The notes under the pieces are model-generated. The model saw only the letters and a list, made by a program, of their open reading frames with translations. It did not search any database and was not told where the DNA came from. Positions 49,682 through 58,398 of a stretch of 64,000 nt of DNA are shown piece after piece (the stretch's first letter is position 1; each line of letters opens with the position of its first letter). The translations under genes were made by a program, and so were the position numbers. The DNA is from GAS188 sp044445965 (GTDB lineage: Bacteria; Pseudomonadota; Alphaproteobacteria; Rhizobiales; Beijerinckiaceae): the NCBI GenBank assembly GCA_044445965.1, contig JBIOEJ010000012.1:1-64000 (forward strand), read 5' to 3'.

Positions 49682-51307
49682 ATGTCGCATCGGCTGTCGA
49701 AGAAGCGGCTTCGTGACGCGGCGATCATCGCCGATCTGGGCGGACGCGACGAGGCGTTCTTCGCGAGGCTGAAAATCCCGCGCGCGGCCCTGGAGCAGGC
49801 CCAGCTCGACCTCGTGGGCAGGATGGTGTTTCCGGGCGACCCGCATTACGACACCGATCGCAAGCTCTTCAATCCGCTGTTCGACGCCTTTCCGTCGCTC
49901 ATCATCTATTGCCTCACCGAGGCGGATGTGCGCATCGCCATCAACCTCGGTTGGGGGCATCACTTGCCCGTCACCATCCGCTCCGGCGGCCATTCGACGG
50001 CCGGCTACTCGGCAAGCAGCGGCATGCTGATCGATGTCAGCGGCTTGAACGATGTCCTGATCTGGCCGGACAATCCGATCGCGACGGTCGGCTGCGGCAC
50101 GACCTTCGGCAAGCTCAACTCGGCGCTCGCGATGCGCGGGCTCCACATGCCTGTCGGCGAGTGCGACGATGTCTGCGTCGGAGGCTTCATGCAGGGAGGG
50201 GGCTACGGCTTCACCTCTCGAACCTTCGGCATCCACAGCGACAATGTGCTCGGCATACGGGTGATGCTGGCCGACGGCAGCATCGTGACCGCGAGCGCTC
50301 AGAGCAATCGCGACCTGTGGTGGGCCGTGCGCGGCGGTACCGGCAATAATTTCGGCGTGCTGCTCAGCGCCAATTACCAGCTGCGGCCGCTGGGGAAGGT
50401 CTATGGCTGGGCGATCTACTGGCCCCTCGCCCAGGAGAGCGACCGGCAGACCGCCGCCGCGGCCTTGATGGGGATGCAGGCCGATTTCTTCCGCACGGCG
50501 CCGCCGGAGTTCAACATCCAGGTCTCGATCTGCTACCAGCCGACCGAGCCCGGCGGCACCGAGCTGGTGCCGCAGCTGCTGGTGCGCGGCCTCTATGTCG
50601 GCTCGCAGGCCGATGGTCGAGCAGCCATCCGGCCGTTGCTCGACATGGCGGGGGCTGTCTTCCAATACGATGCCTTCGACAGCTTCAATACGATCGACGC
50701 CATGCTACTCAACTCCCCTTACGACATCCCCCCTCTGCCGCCGACGCGCGGCATGCCGAACGAGGACAAGCAGGCGCGCTATGTGGCGCGCGATTTGGCG
50801 CTCGCCGAGTGGCAATCGCTACTCGATTTCTTCGTGACCAGCCCCAACCAGTGGTCCTATCTCTATCTCGAAATCTATGGCGGGGCGATCAATGCCTATC
50901 CCTTGGAGGACAGCGCCTTCATCCATCGCGATGTCGCCTTCAGCGCCTGCCTCGACGTGTTCTGGTACCCAGAGGACGATCCGACACCGCCCGAGAATTT
51001 TCTCACGGACTGGTGCACGCTGATGCAGCCGATGTGGAACGGCCATGTCTATCAGAACTATCCGAGCGGCGCGGTTCCGGATTATCGGGCGAATTATTGG
51101 GGGCAGGCACTCGGTGCGCTGGTGGCGGTCAAGAACAAATACGACCCGCGCGGTTTCTTCGCCTTCCCGCAGATGGTCGCGCCCTACACCAATGGCAAAG
51201 GGGGGGCGGGCACATCGGTGACAGAAACATCGATGATCTGGCCGCCCGAGGTTGCGCGAGCCTTGGCGCAACCCATCATCCTCGCAGATAGCGGCAAGAA
51301 TCCTTAG
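49682..51307 (+). CDS. FAD-dependent oxidase, berberine bridge enzyme-like (PCMH/BBE family)
   Basis: A 541-residue flavoprotein. The FAD-binding PCMH domain contains RSGGHS with His104, and C161 in GECDDVCVGGFMQGGGYG. These align with the two covalent attachment residues of berberine bridge enzyme (His104 and Cys166), so bicovalent FAD is likely. The C-terminal BBE segment reads YWGQALGALVAVKNKYDPRGFF. Such enzymes oxidise alcohols, sugars or amines, passing electrons to oxygen. No signal peptide is evident. The cyclase gene starts 12 bp downstream, so the two are probably cotranscribed. Substrate unknown. Confidence 0.9.
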   Translation: MSHRLSKKRLRDAAIIADLGGRDEAFFARLKIPRAALEQAQLDLVGRMVFPGDPHYDTDRKLFNPLFDAFPSLIIYCLTEADVRIAINLGWGHHLPVTIRSGGHSTAGYSASSGMLIDVSGLNDVLIWPDNPIATVGCGTTFGKLNSALAMRGLHMPVGECDDVCVGGFMQGGGYGFTSRTFGIHSDNVLGIRVMLADGSIVTASAQSNRDLWWAVRGGTGNNFGVLLSANYQLRPLGKVYGWAIYWPLAQESDRQTAAAALMGMQADFFRTAPPEFNIQVSICYQPTEPGGTELVPQLLVRGLYVGSQADGRAAIRPLLDMAGAVFQYDAFDSFNTIDAMLLNSPYDIPPLPPTRGMPNEDKQARYVARDLALAEWQSLLDFFVTSPNQWSYLYLEIYGGAINAYPLEDSAFIHRDVAFSACLDVFWYPEDDPTPPENFLTDWCTLMQPMWNGHVYQNYPSGAVPDYRANYWGQALGALVAVKNKYDPRGFFAFPQMVAPYTNGKGGAGTSVTETSMIWPPEVARALAQPIILADSGKNP

Positions 51308-51319
51308 CTTCATCCCGAT

Positions 51320-54300
51320 ATGGCCAAGCCAGTTGTCAGCCCGGACCGAGGATTCACCAGCGCCTGGCTCGAGGAGCAGGGTCTTGGCATCTATCTCGAG
51401 GCGTTCCTCGACAACGACATCGACGCGACCATATTGCCGCATCTGACTTCCACCGATCTCGCGGAGCTGGGTGTCCACTCGATCGGCCATCGCCGGCGTC
51501 TCCTGGAAGGGATCGCCAAATTGAAGGAGCCGGCGGAGCGCCGCCCCCAGGAGCGCCCGAGCGGGAAGCCCGTATCAGCGCAGCAGCCCGCTCTCGGTCA
51601 AAGGCAGGTCGTCCTCGCCGAGCGCCGGCAGGTCACGACCCTTTTCTGCGACCTCGTCGGCTACACCCAGCTCGCATCGAGGTTCGATCCCGAAGTGGTG
51701 CACGACATCCTCGGCGCCTACAAGGACGCCTGCGCGGGCCTGATCGACCGCTTCGGCGGTCACGTGCTGCGTTTCTTCGGTGACGGGGTGCTGGCGAGCT
51801 TCGGCTATCCGCGCGCTCACGAGGACGACGCTGCGCGCGCCGTCGCCACCGGGCTTGCGCTGGCCACGGCGATCGCCGCCCTGAAGATGCCGGACGGAGA
51901 GCGCCTCGGAGTGAGGATCGGCATCGCCACGGGTCTAGTGGTTGCGGGCGATCTCGTGGGAAACGCCGCGACCGAGCAGGATTCGCTTGTGGGCGAGGCG
52001 CCGAATCTCGCGGCGCGCCTACAGGCGGAAGCGCAGCCGGGCCAGGTCCTGATCGCGGAGGCGACCGCGAACATCATCGGCGCGCAGTTTCGCTGCAAGA
52101 ATCTCGGGAAGCGCAGCCTCAAGGGCTTCGCCTCGCCGGTCACGGTCTTTCACGTCATCGGCGAGCAGAGGGGCGCGAGCCGTTTCGAAGCCGCGCATCG
52201 TTCCAGCAGCCTGCCGATGATCAGCCGCGAAGGCGAGATCGCGCGGCTTGTCGATCGCGCCACCGCGGCCATGGGCGGGCGGGGCCAGATCGTGCTCATC
52301 TCCGGTGAAGCGGGGGTCGGCAAGTCGCGCCTCATCGAGGAAATGTATCGCAGGCTCGAGATCAATCCCTCCCATCGCGTCATCTTGCAGTGCTCGCCGG
52401 TCCACACCAACCAGCCTTTCCATCCGATCGCCCATTATCTCGCCTATGCCACCGACGCCTCCGCCTCGAACGCCGCGGCCGGCCAGCTCGAGAAGCTCGA
52501 CGCATTGTTGCGGGGCCTCGGTCAGGCAACGCCGGAGCGCTTGGCGCTGGTCGCCGAATTGCTGCGCCACGAGAACAGCGATCGCCGCTTGCTGCATCGC
52601 CTCGCGCCATCCGAGATCCGCTCGCGCACCGTCGAGGCTCTGCTCGATATCATCGAGGCGATCACGCGAGACAACCCCGTCATCGTGATCGAGGACATCC
52701 ATTGGATGGATCCTTCGACATCCGAGCTCGTCGAAAGGCTGGCGCGGCTGATCCGCGAATTGCCGGTGCTGCTGGTCGCGACCATGCGCCCCGGCGAGCC
52801 CCCGCATTGGGTGGACGGCCCCGACACCAGCGTCTTGCATCTCGCCCGCCTGCAACCGGACGAGATAAGGCGGCTGGTGAACACCATCGCGGCCGAGCAG
52901 AAACTGCCGCCCAAGATCGCCGATGCGATCGTCGCGCGCTCGGACGGCATTCCGATCTTCGCGGAGGAGCTGGCGCGCGGCTATTTGGCGATCGAGAGCG
53001 TCTCGCCTGGAACCGCCGACCCGAACGCCATACCGGTCACCTTGAACGAGACCTTGCTGGCGCGGCTCGATCTGCTCGAGCACGGCCGCGAGACCGCACA
53101 GCTCACGGCCGCCATCGGTCGCGACGTGCCCCAGGAGCTCCTGATCGCCACGTCTCCCTTCGGCGAAGCCGAGATGGGAGCGAGCATCGAGCGTCTCATC
53201 AAGACGGGCATCTTCGTCAAGCGCCACAGCGCTTTCGGCGAGGCCGTGGGGTTCCGCCATTCGCTTCTGCGCGATGCCGCCTACCACTTGCTGCTGCGGC
53301 GCGATCGCGTGCGGGTCCACAAGCTCATCGCCGATACCATCGAGGCGCGCTTTCCCACGATCGCCGACAATCTGCCGCATGTGCTGGCGCACCAGCTCAC
53401 CGAAGCCGGGGACTATTCCCGCGCCATCAGCTATTGGGAGCGCGCCGGACGCGACGCGGCGCGCCGCTCCGCCGCGCACGAAGCCGTGGCACATTTCACC
53501 AGTGCCATCGAATTGACGTCGAAGCTGCCGCAGGGACGCGATCGCGATCTGCGTGAATTCGATCTGAGGCTCGAGATCTTGGGCCCGCTGATCGCGGCGC
53601 GCGGCTACGGCGCCGCGGAGGTCGAGCGTGAGATCGATCTCGCCTTCGATCTGTCGGGTCGTCTCGGGGCGAACGACCGGATCGTGCCGGCGCTCGTCCA
53701 CAAATGGATCGGCCGGTTCAACGAGATGGAGGCGCGGCTGGGGGTGGCGCGGCAGATCGCCGAAGCGGCCTCGCAAGGCAGCACGCTCGACAAGCTCATG
53801 GCGCATCGCTGCATGGGCACGACCTTGCTGTTCAGGGGCGAGTTCGCGGCGGCCATTCACGAGTTCGAGCAATTCCAGGAGCTGTTCGTGCCCGCCTTGC
53901 ACAACGAGCCCTTGAACAAGATCGGCGCCACCTTCCACGCCATCACGGTCAAGGTCGGGCTCGCCGAGGCTTGGACCTTCCTCGGAGACCTCGAGCGCGC
54001 CGCCCTTTGGCGCCGGGCCGCGCTCGAGGAGGCGCAGGCCAGCGGCCATTTTCAGACGCTCTGCCACACCATCGCCTTCGCCGGCGGCTTGCTCGCGGCC
54101 CTCATCGAGGATGCCGACGATCTCGCCTTCCACGCATCGCGTTTGCGCAGCCTGACGCTGCAGCACGATCTGCCGTTCTGGCGCCCGCACGCCGATCTCC
54201 TGGCGGGGCTCGCAGATATTCGCCACGGCGCCACCGAGAAGGGATTTCGCCTGGCTCGTCACGGCATCGAGATGCTCACGGCCGCGCGTCTGCCGTCGCT

Positions 54301-54583
54301 GACGGCGTGGTGCATCTTGTTCGGCGGGGGCTGCGTGAAGGCCGACCGAATCGAGGAGGGGCTCGCCAATTTCGCCGCGATCGCCACCGAGGTCGAGACC
54401 GGCGAGCGCTGGCTGGCGGCCGAATTCCATCGCCTGCGTGGGTTGCTGCGTCTACGCGCCGGGGACGACCTCGGAGGCCTCGCCGATCTCACCGAAGCGC
54501 GGCGGATCGCGGTGGGGCAGGGCGCGACGCTGCTGGAGCTGCGCGCAACTGCCGATCTCGAGCTGCATGCGAAGGCGAGTTGA
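51320..54583 (+). CDS. Multidomain class III nucleotide cyclase with SAM domain, AAA ATPase and helical-repeat region
   Basis: A 1087-residue soluble protein. Residues about 13-70 form a SAM domain (WLEEQGLGIYLEAFLDNDID, then LGVHSIGHRRRLL). A class III cyclase catalytic domain follows at about 100-265, with metal aspartates Asp111 in TTLFCDLVGYT and Asp155 in RFFGDGVLASFG. A STAND-type ATPase has Walker A GEAGVGKS near residue 330 and Walker B VIVIEDIHWMDPS. The C-terminal 400 residues are helical and TPR-like. Rhizobial genomes carry many such proteins; they probably couple protein-protein signals to cAMP synthesis. There are no membrane segments. Cotranscription with the oxidase gene upstream is likely. 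Confidence 0.92.
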   Translation: MAKPVVSPDRGFTSAWLEEQGLGIYLEAFLDNDIDATILPHLTSTDLAELGVHSIGHRRRLLEGIAKLKEPAERRPQERPSGKPVSAQQPALGQRQVVLAERRQVTTLFCDLVGYTQLASRFDPEVVHDILGAYKDACAGLIDRFGGHVLRFFGDGVLASFGYPRAHEDDAARAVATGLALATAIAALKMPDGERLGVRIGIATGLVVAGDLVGNAATEQDSLVGEAPNLAARLQAEAQPGQVLIAEATANIIGAQFRCKNLGKRSLKGFASPVTVFHVIGEQRGASRFEAAHRSSSLPMISREGEIARLVDRATAAMGGRGQIVLISGEAGVGKSRLIEEMYRRLEINPSHRVILQCSPVHTNQPFHPIAHYLAYATDASASNAAAGQLEKLDALLRGLGQATPERLALVAELLRHENSDRRLLHRLAPSEIRSRTVEALLDIIEAITRDNPVIVIEDIHWMDPSTSELVERLARLIRELPVLLVATMRPGEPPHWVDGPDTSVLHLARLQPDEIRRLVNTIAAEQKLPPKIADAIVARSDGIPIFAEELARGYLAIESVSPGTADPNAIPVTLNETLLARLDLLEHGRETAQLTAAIGRDVPQELLIATSPFGEAEMGASIERLIKTGIFVKRHSAFGEAVGFRHSLLRDAAYHLLLRRDRVRVHKLIADTIEARFPTIADNLPHVLAHQLTEAGDYSRAISYWERAGRDAARRSAAHEAVAHFTSAIELTSKLPQGRDRDLREFDLRLEILGPLIAARGYGAAEVEREIDLAFDLSGRLGANDRIVPALVHKWIGRFNEMEARLGVARQIAEAASQGSTLDKLMAHRCMGTTLLFRGEFAAAIHEFEQFQELFVPALHNEPLNKIGATFHAITVKVGLAEAWTFLGDLERAALWRRAALEEAQASGHFQTLCHTIAFAGGLLAALIEDADDLAFHASRLRSLTLQHDLPFWRPHADLLAGLADIRHGATEKGFRLARHGIEMLTAARLPSLTAWCILFGGGCVKADRIEEGLANFAAIATEVETGERWLAAEFHRLRGLLRLRAGDDLGGLADLTEARRIAVGQGATLLELRATADLELHAKAS

Positions 54584-54609
54584 GCAGTTGTCTGATGAGC
54601 TAGGCCACA

Positions 54610-55173
54610 TCAGCTCCTGCCGATGATGACGAGGTAGCGCGCCGCGGCCTTGCCCTTGTTCTCGAACACGTTCTCGCGCAGCACGTCGAAATCGATGCAA
54701 TCGCCCTTGCGCAGCACGTAGCTCTCGGCGCCGATCCGCAAATGCAGCGTACCTTCGAGCATCAGCAATTGCTGCCGATAGGCGTTGGCCGCCCAGGGCT
54801 GGTAGGGCACGCGCGCGCCAGGCGGCAGCTCGATCGATACGACTTCGATGCCGCTCAAAGCCCCCGCCGGCGAAATCCGGCGGCGCACATAGCCGGTCTC
54901 GGGATCCCGCCAGACGGATTGTTCGGCGAGGCGCGAAACCCGCATCTGCGGCCCGTCGGCGACCTCGATGACCGAGCTCAGCCTGACGCCGAGGCCGGCG
55001 CAGAGGCGCCCGAGCAGGGCGGCGGTGGCGCTGCTCTGCGCCTTCTCCACGCGGGCGATCATCGCCTTGCTGACGCCCGAGCGGGCCGCGAGGTCGCCGA
55101 GGCTCAAGGCCCGGCCCTCCCGCAGAACACGCAAGCGCTCGCCCAACAGCCGATCGAGGGTCTTGTCCGCCAT
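54610..55173 (-). CDS. XRE-family regulator with C-terminal cupin domain
   Basis: A 187-residue regulator. The XRE helix-turn-helix is at residues 8-62 (LRVLREGRALSLGDLAARSGVSKAMIARVEK). A cupin follows from about residue 110, containing YQPWAANAYRQQLLMLEGTLHLRIG and LRKGDCIDFDV. Cupin-XRE proteins commonly sense small metabolites and repress adjacent amine or amino-acid genes. It is divergent from the small gene at 55247, and the aminotransferase lies just beyond, making that enzyme a possible target. Confidence 0.92.
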   Translation of the reverse strand: MADKTLDRLLGERLRVLREGRALSLGDLAARSGVSKAMIARVEKAQSSATAALLGRLCAGLGVRLSSVIEVADGPQMRVSRLAEQSVWRDPETGYVRRRISPAGALSGIEVVSIELPPGARVPYQPWAANAYRQQLLMLEGTLHLRIGAESYVLRKGDCIDFDVLRENVFENKGKAAARYLVIIGRS

Positions 55174-55246
55174 CGCCGTTCAACATATCATACGATTGCG
55201 TGAATATAAGGGACGGCGACGGCTTGGCAATAACGACGACCTGGCA

Positions 55247-55531
55247 ATGACGACGAGCATCGGTCACAATCTCGGGCCGCCTCTGGAGGACACCGAGCTT
55301 GCCGAATGGCAAATCGGCGATCTGTTCGTCACCTATTGCTGGAAGCGGGCGCATCGGGCGGCCTGGAAGGTCTCCCGCGATATCGCGCTCTACCGCCTGG
55401 AGCGCGCCGAACGGCTAGGCCTCACCTATGAGGAATACACGCTCGAGATCCTCGAGCGGGGGCGCAATCTGCAGCCGCAGGATCAAGAGCGCATCGACGC
55501 CATCAAGCGGGCTCGCGCGGTCAGGTCCTAG
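55247..55531 (+). CDS. Small conserved-looking protein of unknown function
   Basis: A 94-residue protein starting MTTSIGHNLGPPLEDTELAEW and ending IDAIKRARAVRS. The central part is rich in Trp, Tyr, Arg and Glu (FVTYCWKRAHRAAWK, then LERAERLGLTYEEYTLEILERG), reading as two or three amphipathic helices. The GHNLGPPL start recurs in small alphaproteobacterial proteins I have seen described only as hypothetical. It has no export signal. Its 3' end overlaps the convergent aminotransferase gene by 11 bp. The upstream open frame to 54968 runs antisense to the XRE-cupin gene and is not coding. Confidence 0.6.
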   Translation: MTTSIGHNLGPPLEDTELAEWQIGDLFVTYCWKRAHRAAWKVSRDIALYRLERAERLGLTYEEYTLEILERGRNLQPQDQERIDAIKRARAVRS

Positions 55532-56726
55532 AGCCCTTCGTCTTCAGCCAGCGCTCGATGCGGCGCATGGCCTCCTCGATATCCTCGCTCTTGCGCGCAA
55601 AGCACAAGCGGAAATAGCCTTCGCCGCCGGGCCCGAAGGCCGTGCCCGGAGCGAGGCCGACATTGGCCTCGTCGACGAGATCGAGCGCCGCCTGGCGGAC
55701 ATCGGTGATGCCGTCCACGCGGAAGAAGGCGTAGAAGGCACCGTCCGGCGCCGCCATCTCGATGCGATTGGTGCGCCTGGCGCCGTCGAGCACGATCTCG
55801 CGGCCTCGCCTCGCGATCTCGATCTGCCGGGCGAGGAAGGGCTCGCCCTCCTCGAGCGCGGCGATCGCGGCGCGCTGCACGAAGGTGGCGACGCCCGAGG
55901 TCGAATACTGGATGAGGTTCTCGACGGTGGCGCCGAGCGCCTCCGGCGCCTCGAGCCAGCCGATCCGCCAGCCGGTCATGGCCCAGTTCTTCGAGAAGGT
56001 CTGCGCGTAGAGGACGCGTTCCTCGTTTCCGGCGAAATCATGGAAGGAGGGTGCGCGCGCCGCTTCGCCATAGACGAAGCGCCCGTAGATCTCGTCGGCG
56101 ACGATCCACAGCCCATGCCGGCGCGCCACCGCCAATATGGCCTCGAGCTCGTCAGCGGTCGCGGTCCAGCCGGTCGGGTTTGCGGGCGAGTTGACGACGA
56201 TGACGCGCGTTCTCGGCGTCACGGCGGCCGCGAGGCGATCGAGGTCGAGCCGCCAGCGCCCATTGTCGAGCTGCATCGGCACGGGCACGGTTTTTGCCCC
56301 GCTGATCGTGAGCGCGCCGAGGAAATTCGGCCAGGCGGGAGAGGGGACCACGACCTCGTCGCCGGACCCGGCGGCGATACGCATCGCGGTCTGGATGGCG
56401 TGCATGCCGCCGATGGTGACGAAGAAGCGCTCCGGTGACAGCGTCTTGCCGTAGAGGCGGCTGACATAGCGCGCGATCGCCTGGCGCAGTTCCGGAATGC
56501 CGCGCTGCAGCGTGTAGAAGGTCTCGCCCGCGGCAAGCGAGCGCGCCGCGGCGTCGCTGATGAAGCTCGGGGTCGAGAGGTCTCCTTCGCCGGCCCAGAG
56601 CGGGATGAGCCCCGGACGGCCGAAGCCGTGGTCGAAGACCTCGACGATGCCGCTATCCGGCGCTTCGAGCGCCTCCCGGCGCACCGGGGGGGATCCCGTT
56701 CCGGGGATTTTGGCGGCGATGGTCAT
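55521..56726 (-). CDS. PLP-dependent aminotransferase (class I/II)
   Basis: A 401-residue fold-type I aminotransferase. Visible elements are PLWAGEGDLSTPSFI (substrate loop), TIGGMHAIQTAMRIAAG, VVNSPANPTGWTAT with the conserved Asn/Pro pair, IVADEIYGRFVYG with the PLP-pairing Asp, and the Schiff-base lysine in TFSKNWAMTGWRIGW. The C-terminal arginine is within FRLCFARKSED. The ATG at 56726 was chosen because the longer start at 56753 adds only a poor leader. Specificity cannot be read, but aspartate- or aromatic-type substrates are usual. Confidence 0.92.
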   Translation of the reverse strand: MTIAAKIPGTGSPPVRREALEAPDSGIVEVFDHGFGRPGLIPLWAGEGDLSTPSFISDAAARSLAAGETFYTLQRGIPELRQAIARYVSRLYGKTLSPERFFVTIGGMHAIQTAMRIAAGSGDEVVVPSPAWPNFLGALTISGAKTVPVPMQLDNGRWRLDLDRLAAAVTPRTRVIVVNSPANPTGWTATADELEAILAVARRHGLWIVADEIYGRFVYGEAARAPSFHDFAGNEERVLYAQTFSKNWAMTGWRIGWLEAPEALGATVENLIQYSTSGVATFVQRAAIAALEEGEPFLARQIEIARRGREIVLDGARRTNRIEMAAPDGAFYAFFRVDGITDVRQAALDLVDEANVGLAPGTAFGPGGEGYFRLCFARKSEDIEEAMRRIERWLKTKGSRT

Positions 56727-56846
56727 GCATGCCTCGCGCGGCCTGCCGGCCACCTTGAGCGTTTCGGAGATCGTGCGAAATAGCGCCAGGCGACGCCGAT
56801 CGGCAAGAAGAAACTCGCCGCGGCATCCCGGCCATGCGCCGGCGCG

Positions 56847-57266
56847 CTATTTCTTCAAGAGATCGCGAATCTCGGTCAGCAATGCGACTTCCGGGGGCGG
56901 CGCCTTCGGCGCTGGAGCCTCGCCCGGGCCCAAAACCTTGCCCTTCATCCGGTTCATCGCCTGGACGACCAGGAACAAGGCGAAGGCGACGATGAGGAAG
57001 TTGACGAGGTAAGTCATGAACTGACCCCAGCCGAGCACGGCGCCGGCCTTCCTGGCATCGACGTAAGCGAGGCCCGGTTGCACCTTGCTCGACAGGGCCA
57101 GGTAATAGTTCGAGAAATCGAGGCCTCCGATCGAACCGATGATCGGCATGACGATGTCGCCGACGAGCGAATCGACGATCTTGCCGAAGGCAGCGCCGAT
57201 GATTACCGCGACCGCGAGATCGACGACATTGCCTTTCATGGCGAAATCCCGGAATTCCTTGAGCAT
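56847..57266 (-). CDS. mscL: Large-conductance mechanosensitive channel MscL
   Basis: A 139-residue inner-membrane channel that opens on osmotic downshock. The N-terminal amphipathic helix and TM1 read MLKEFRDFAMKGN-VVDLAVAVIIGAAFGKIV, diagnostic of MscL. The periplasmic loop is short, and TM2 is YLVNFLIVAFALFLVVQAMNRM. The C-terminal bundle is VALLTEIRDLLKK. The ATG at 57266 follows GGAGG and gives the standard N-terminus. It stands alone between the aminotransferase and the LysR gene. Confidence 0.97.
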   Translation of the reverse strand: MLKEFRDFAMKGNVVDLAVAVIIGAAFGKIVDSLVGDIVMPIIGSIGGLDFSNYYLALSSKVQPGLAYVDARKAGAVLGWGQFMTYLVNFLIVAFALFLVVQAMNRMKGKVLGPGEAPAPKAPPPEVALLTEIRDLLKK

Positions 57267-57343
57267 GCGTCCGTCCTCCAACCCCTGTTACCACCCGGCG
57301 CATCATGCGACCCGGCGGCCGGGCCGGGACTGCATTTTTGAGC

Positions 57344-58252
57344 TCACTGCCGGGCGAGGGTCAAATTCGCCTGGTCGACGGTGGCGCGCAGGCACGTGAC
57401 GAAAGCATCGACCAGGCGAGAAGGTGTCTGGTCCCTCGGGAAGATCATGATGTATTCAACCGTCAAGGGCGGCTTCACAGGTCGGAAGACCAGTCCCAGG
57501 CCGGCGGCGATGGTGCTCAGCGGGTCGACGACGGCGACGCCCAGGCCAGCGGCAGCCCATTGGCAGGCCGACAGGCTCGACGAGGTGAACAGGTCCATCA
57601 CATCCTCGCGCTTATCGACGCGAAGCGCCGCCTGCCACTGGGCGCAGATCAATGAATAGCGCGGCGGCAGGATAGCCGGGAAGTGACGCAGATCGCTTCT
57701 CGTCACCACCTCGCATTGGGCCAGCGGATGGTCGGGCGGCACTCCGACCACCGCATCCACGCGCACCAGCGGCTTGATGATGGCATCGGGGTGCGCCATC
57801 GGCATCAAGGCAAGCCCGATGTCGAAGGGGCCGACCGTGGTCCATTCATGCAGGTCGCGCGGCATGCACATATCCACCGCGACCTCGACGTCCGGGAAAT
57901 CCCGGACGAAGGCCTTCACTGCGCAGGGCAGGATTCCGAGCGCGGGGGCGGGGGTGGCCGCGATATGGATCTGCCGAGCCTGGGCCCTTCGCAGATTATT
58001 GGAGATGTCGCTGATCCCAGCCACCTTTTCGAGGATCTGATCGACCTCGGCGTAGAGAGCGATCGATTCCCGCGTCGGCACCAGATTGCGCCCCTGGCGC
58101 TGGAACAATGGCACGCGCAAGGCATCCGAGAGATCATGCAGCAAGCGGCTGACGGCCGGCTGAGTGATCCCGAGCTTGGCCGCGGCTTGGGATACCGAGC
58201 CCGTCTGCATCCAGGCCCTGTAGGCGCGCAGCCGCTTGAGATCCAATGCCAT
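57344..58252 (-). CDS. LysR-family transcriptional regulator
   Basis: A 302-residue regulator. The N-terminal winged helix is MALDLKRLRAYRAWMQTGSVSQAAAKLGITQPAVSRLLHDLSDAL, with a diagnostic AAxxLxxxQPAVSR core. The effector domain starts at IHIAATPAPALG and carries FDIGLALMPM and ACQWAAAGLGVAVVD. It is divergent from the amidohydrolase-HyuA-HyuB operon, and a perfect palindrome with 11-bp arms covers its start codon, so it probably represses itself and activates the operon. Confidence 0.94.
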   Translation of the reverse strand: MALDLKRLRAYRAWMQTGSVSQAAAKLGITQPAVSRLLHDLSDALRVPLFQRQGRNLVPTRESIALYAEVDQILEKVAGISDISNNLRRAQARQIHIAATPAPALGILPCAVKAFVRDFPDVEVAVDMCMPRDLHEWTTVGPFDIGLALMPMAHPDAIIKPLVRVDAVVGVPPDHPLAQCEVVTRSDLRHFPAILPPRYSLICAQWQAALRVDKREDVMDLFTSSSLSACQWAAAGLGVAVVDPLSTIAAGLGLVFRPVKPPLTVEYIMIFPRDQTPSRLVDAFVTCLRATVDQANLTLARQ

Positions 58253-58278
58253 GTCGTGAGCCTAATAGCTCACGACAT
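58251..58278. promoter_or_regulatory. LysR operator candidate: perfect inverted repeat over the regulator start
   Basis: ATGTCGTGAGC, a six-base spacer CTAATA, and GCTCACGACAT form perfect 11-bp arms. The left arm overlaps the LysR start codon (58250-58252 on the minus strand), and the right arm is 120 bp from the amidohydrolase ATG. This is the strongest palindrome in the window and is ideally placed for autorepression. Confidence 0.75.
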
Positions 58279-58398
58279 ATAACAAAACCACATGGATCGA
58301 CTTGAAGATATCATTGGACGGATGAATTCGGGCATGCAGCTCTAAGATCACATCTCGTTCGGCTGCAGATCCTCGCGGCAAGGAAGCGCTGACATTCC

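Noticed and set aside
52019..54430. Long open frame (803 codons) on the minus strand across the cyclase gene
   Set aside because: It mirrors the real gene at 51320-54583, which has full domain structure. GC-rich third positions create long antisense frames; the translation has no recognisable fold.
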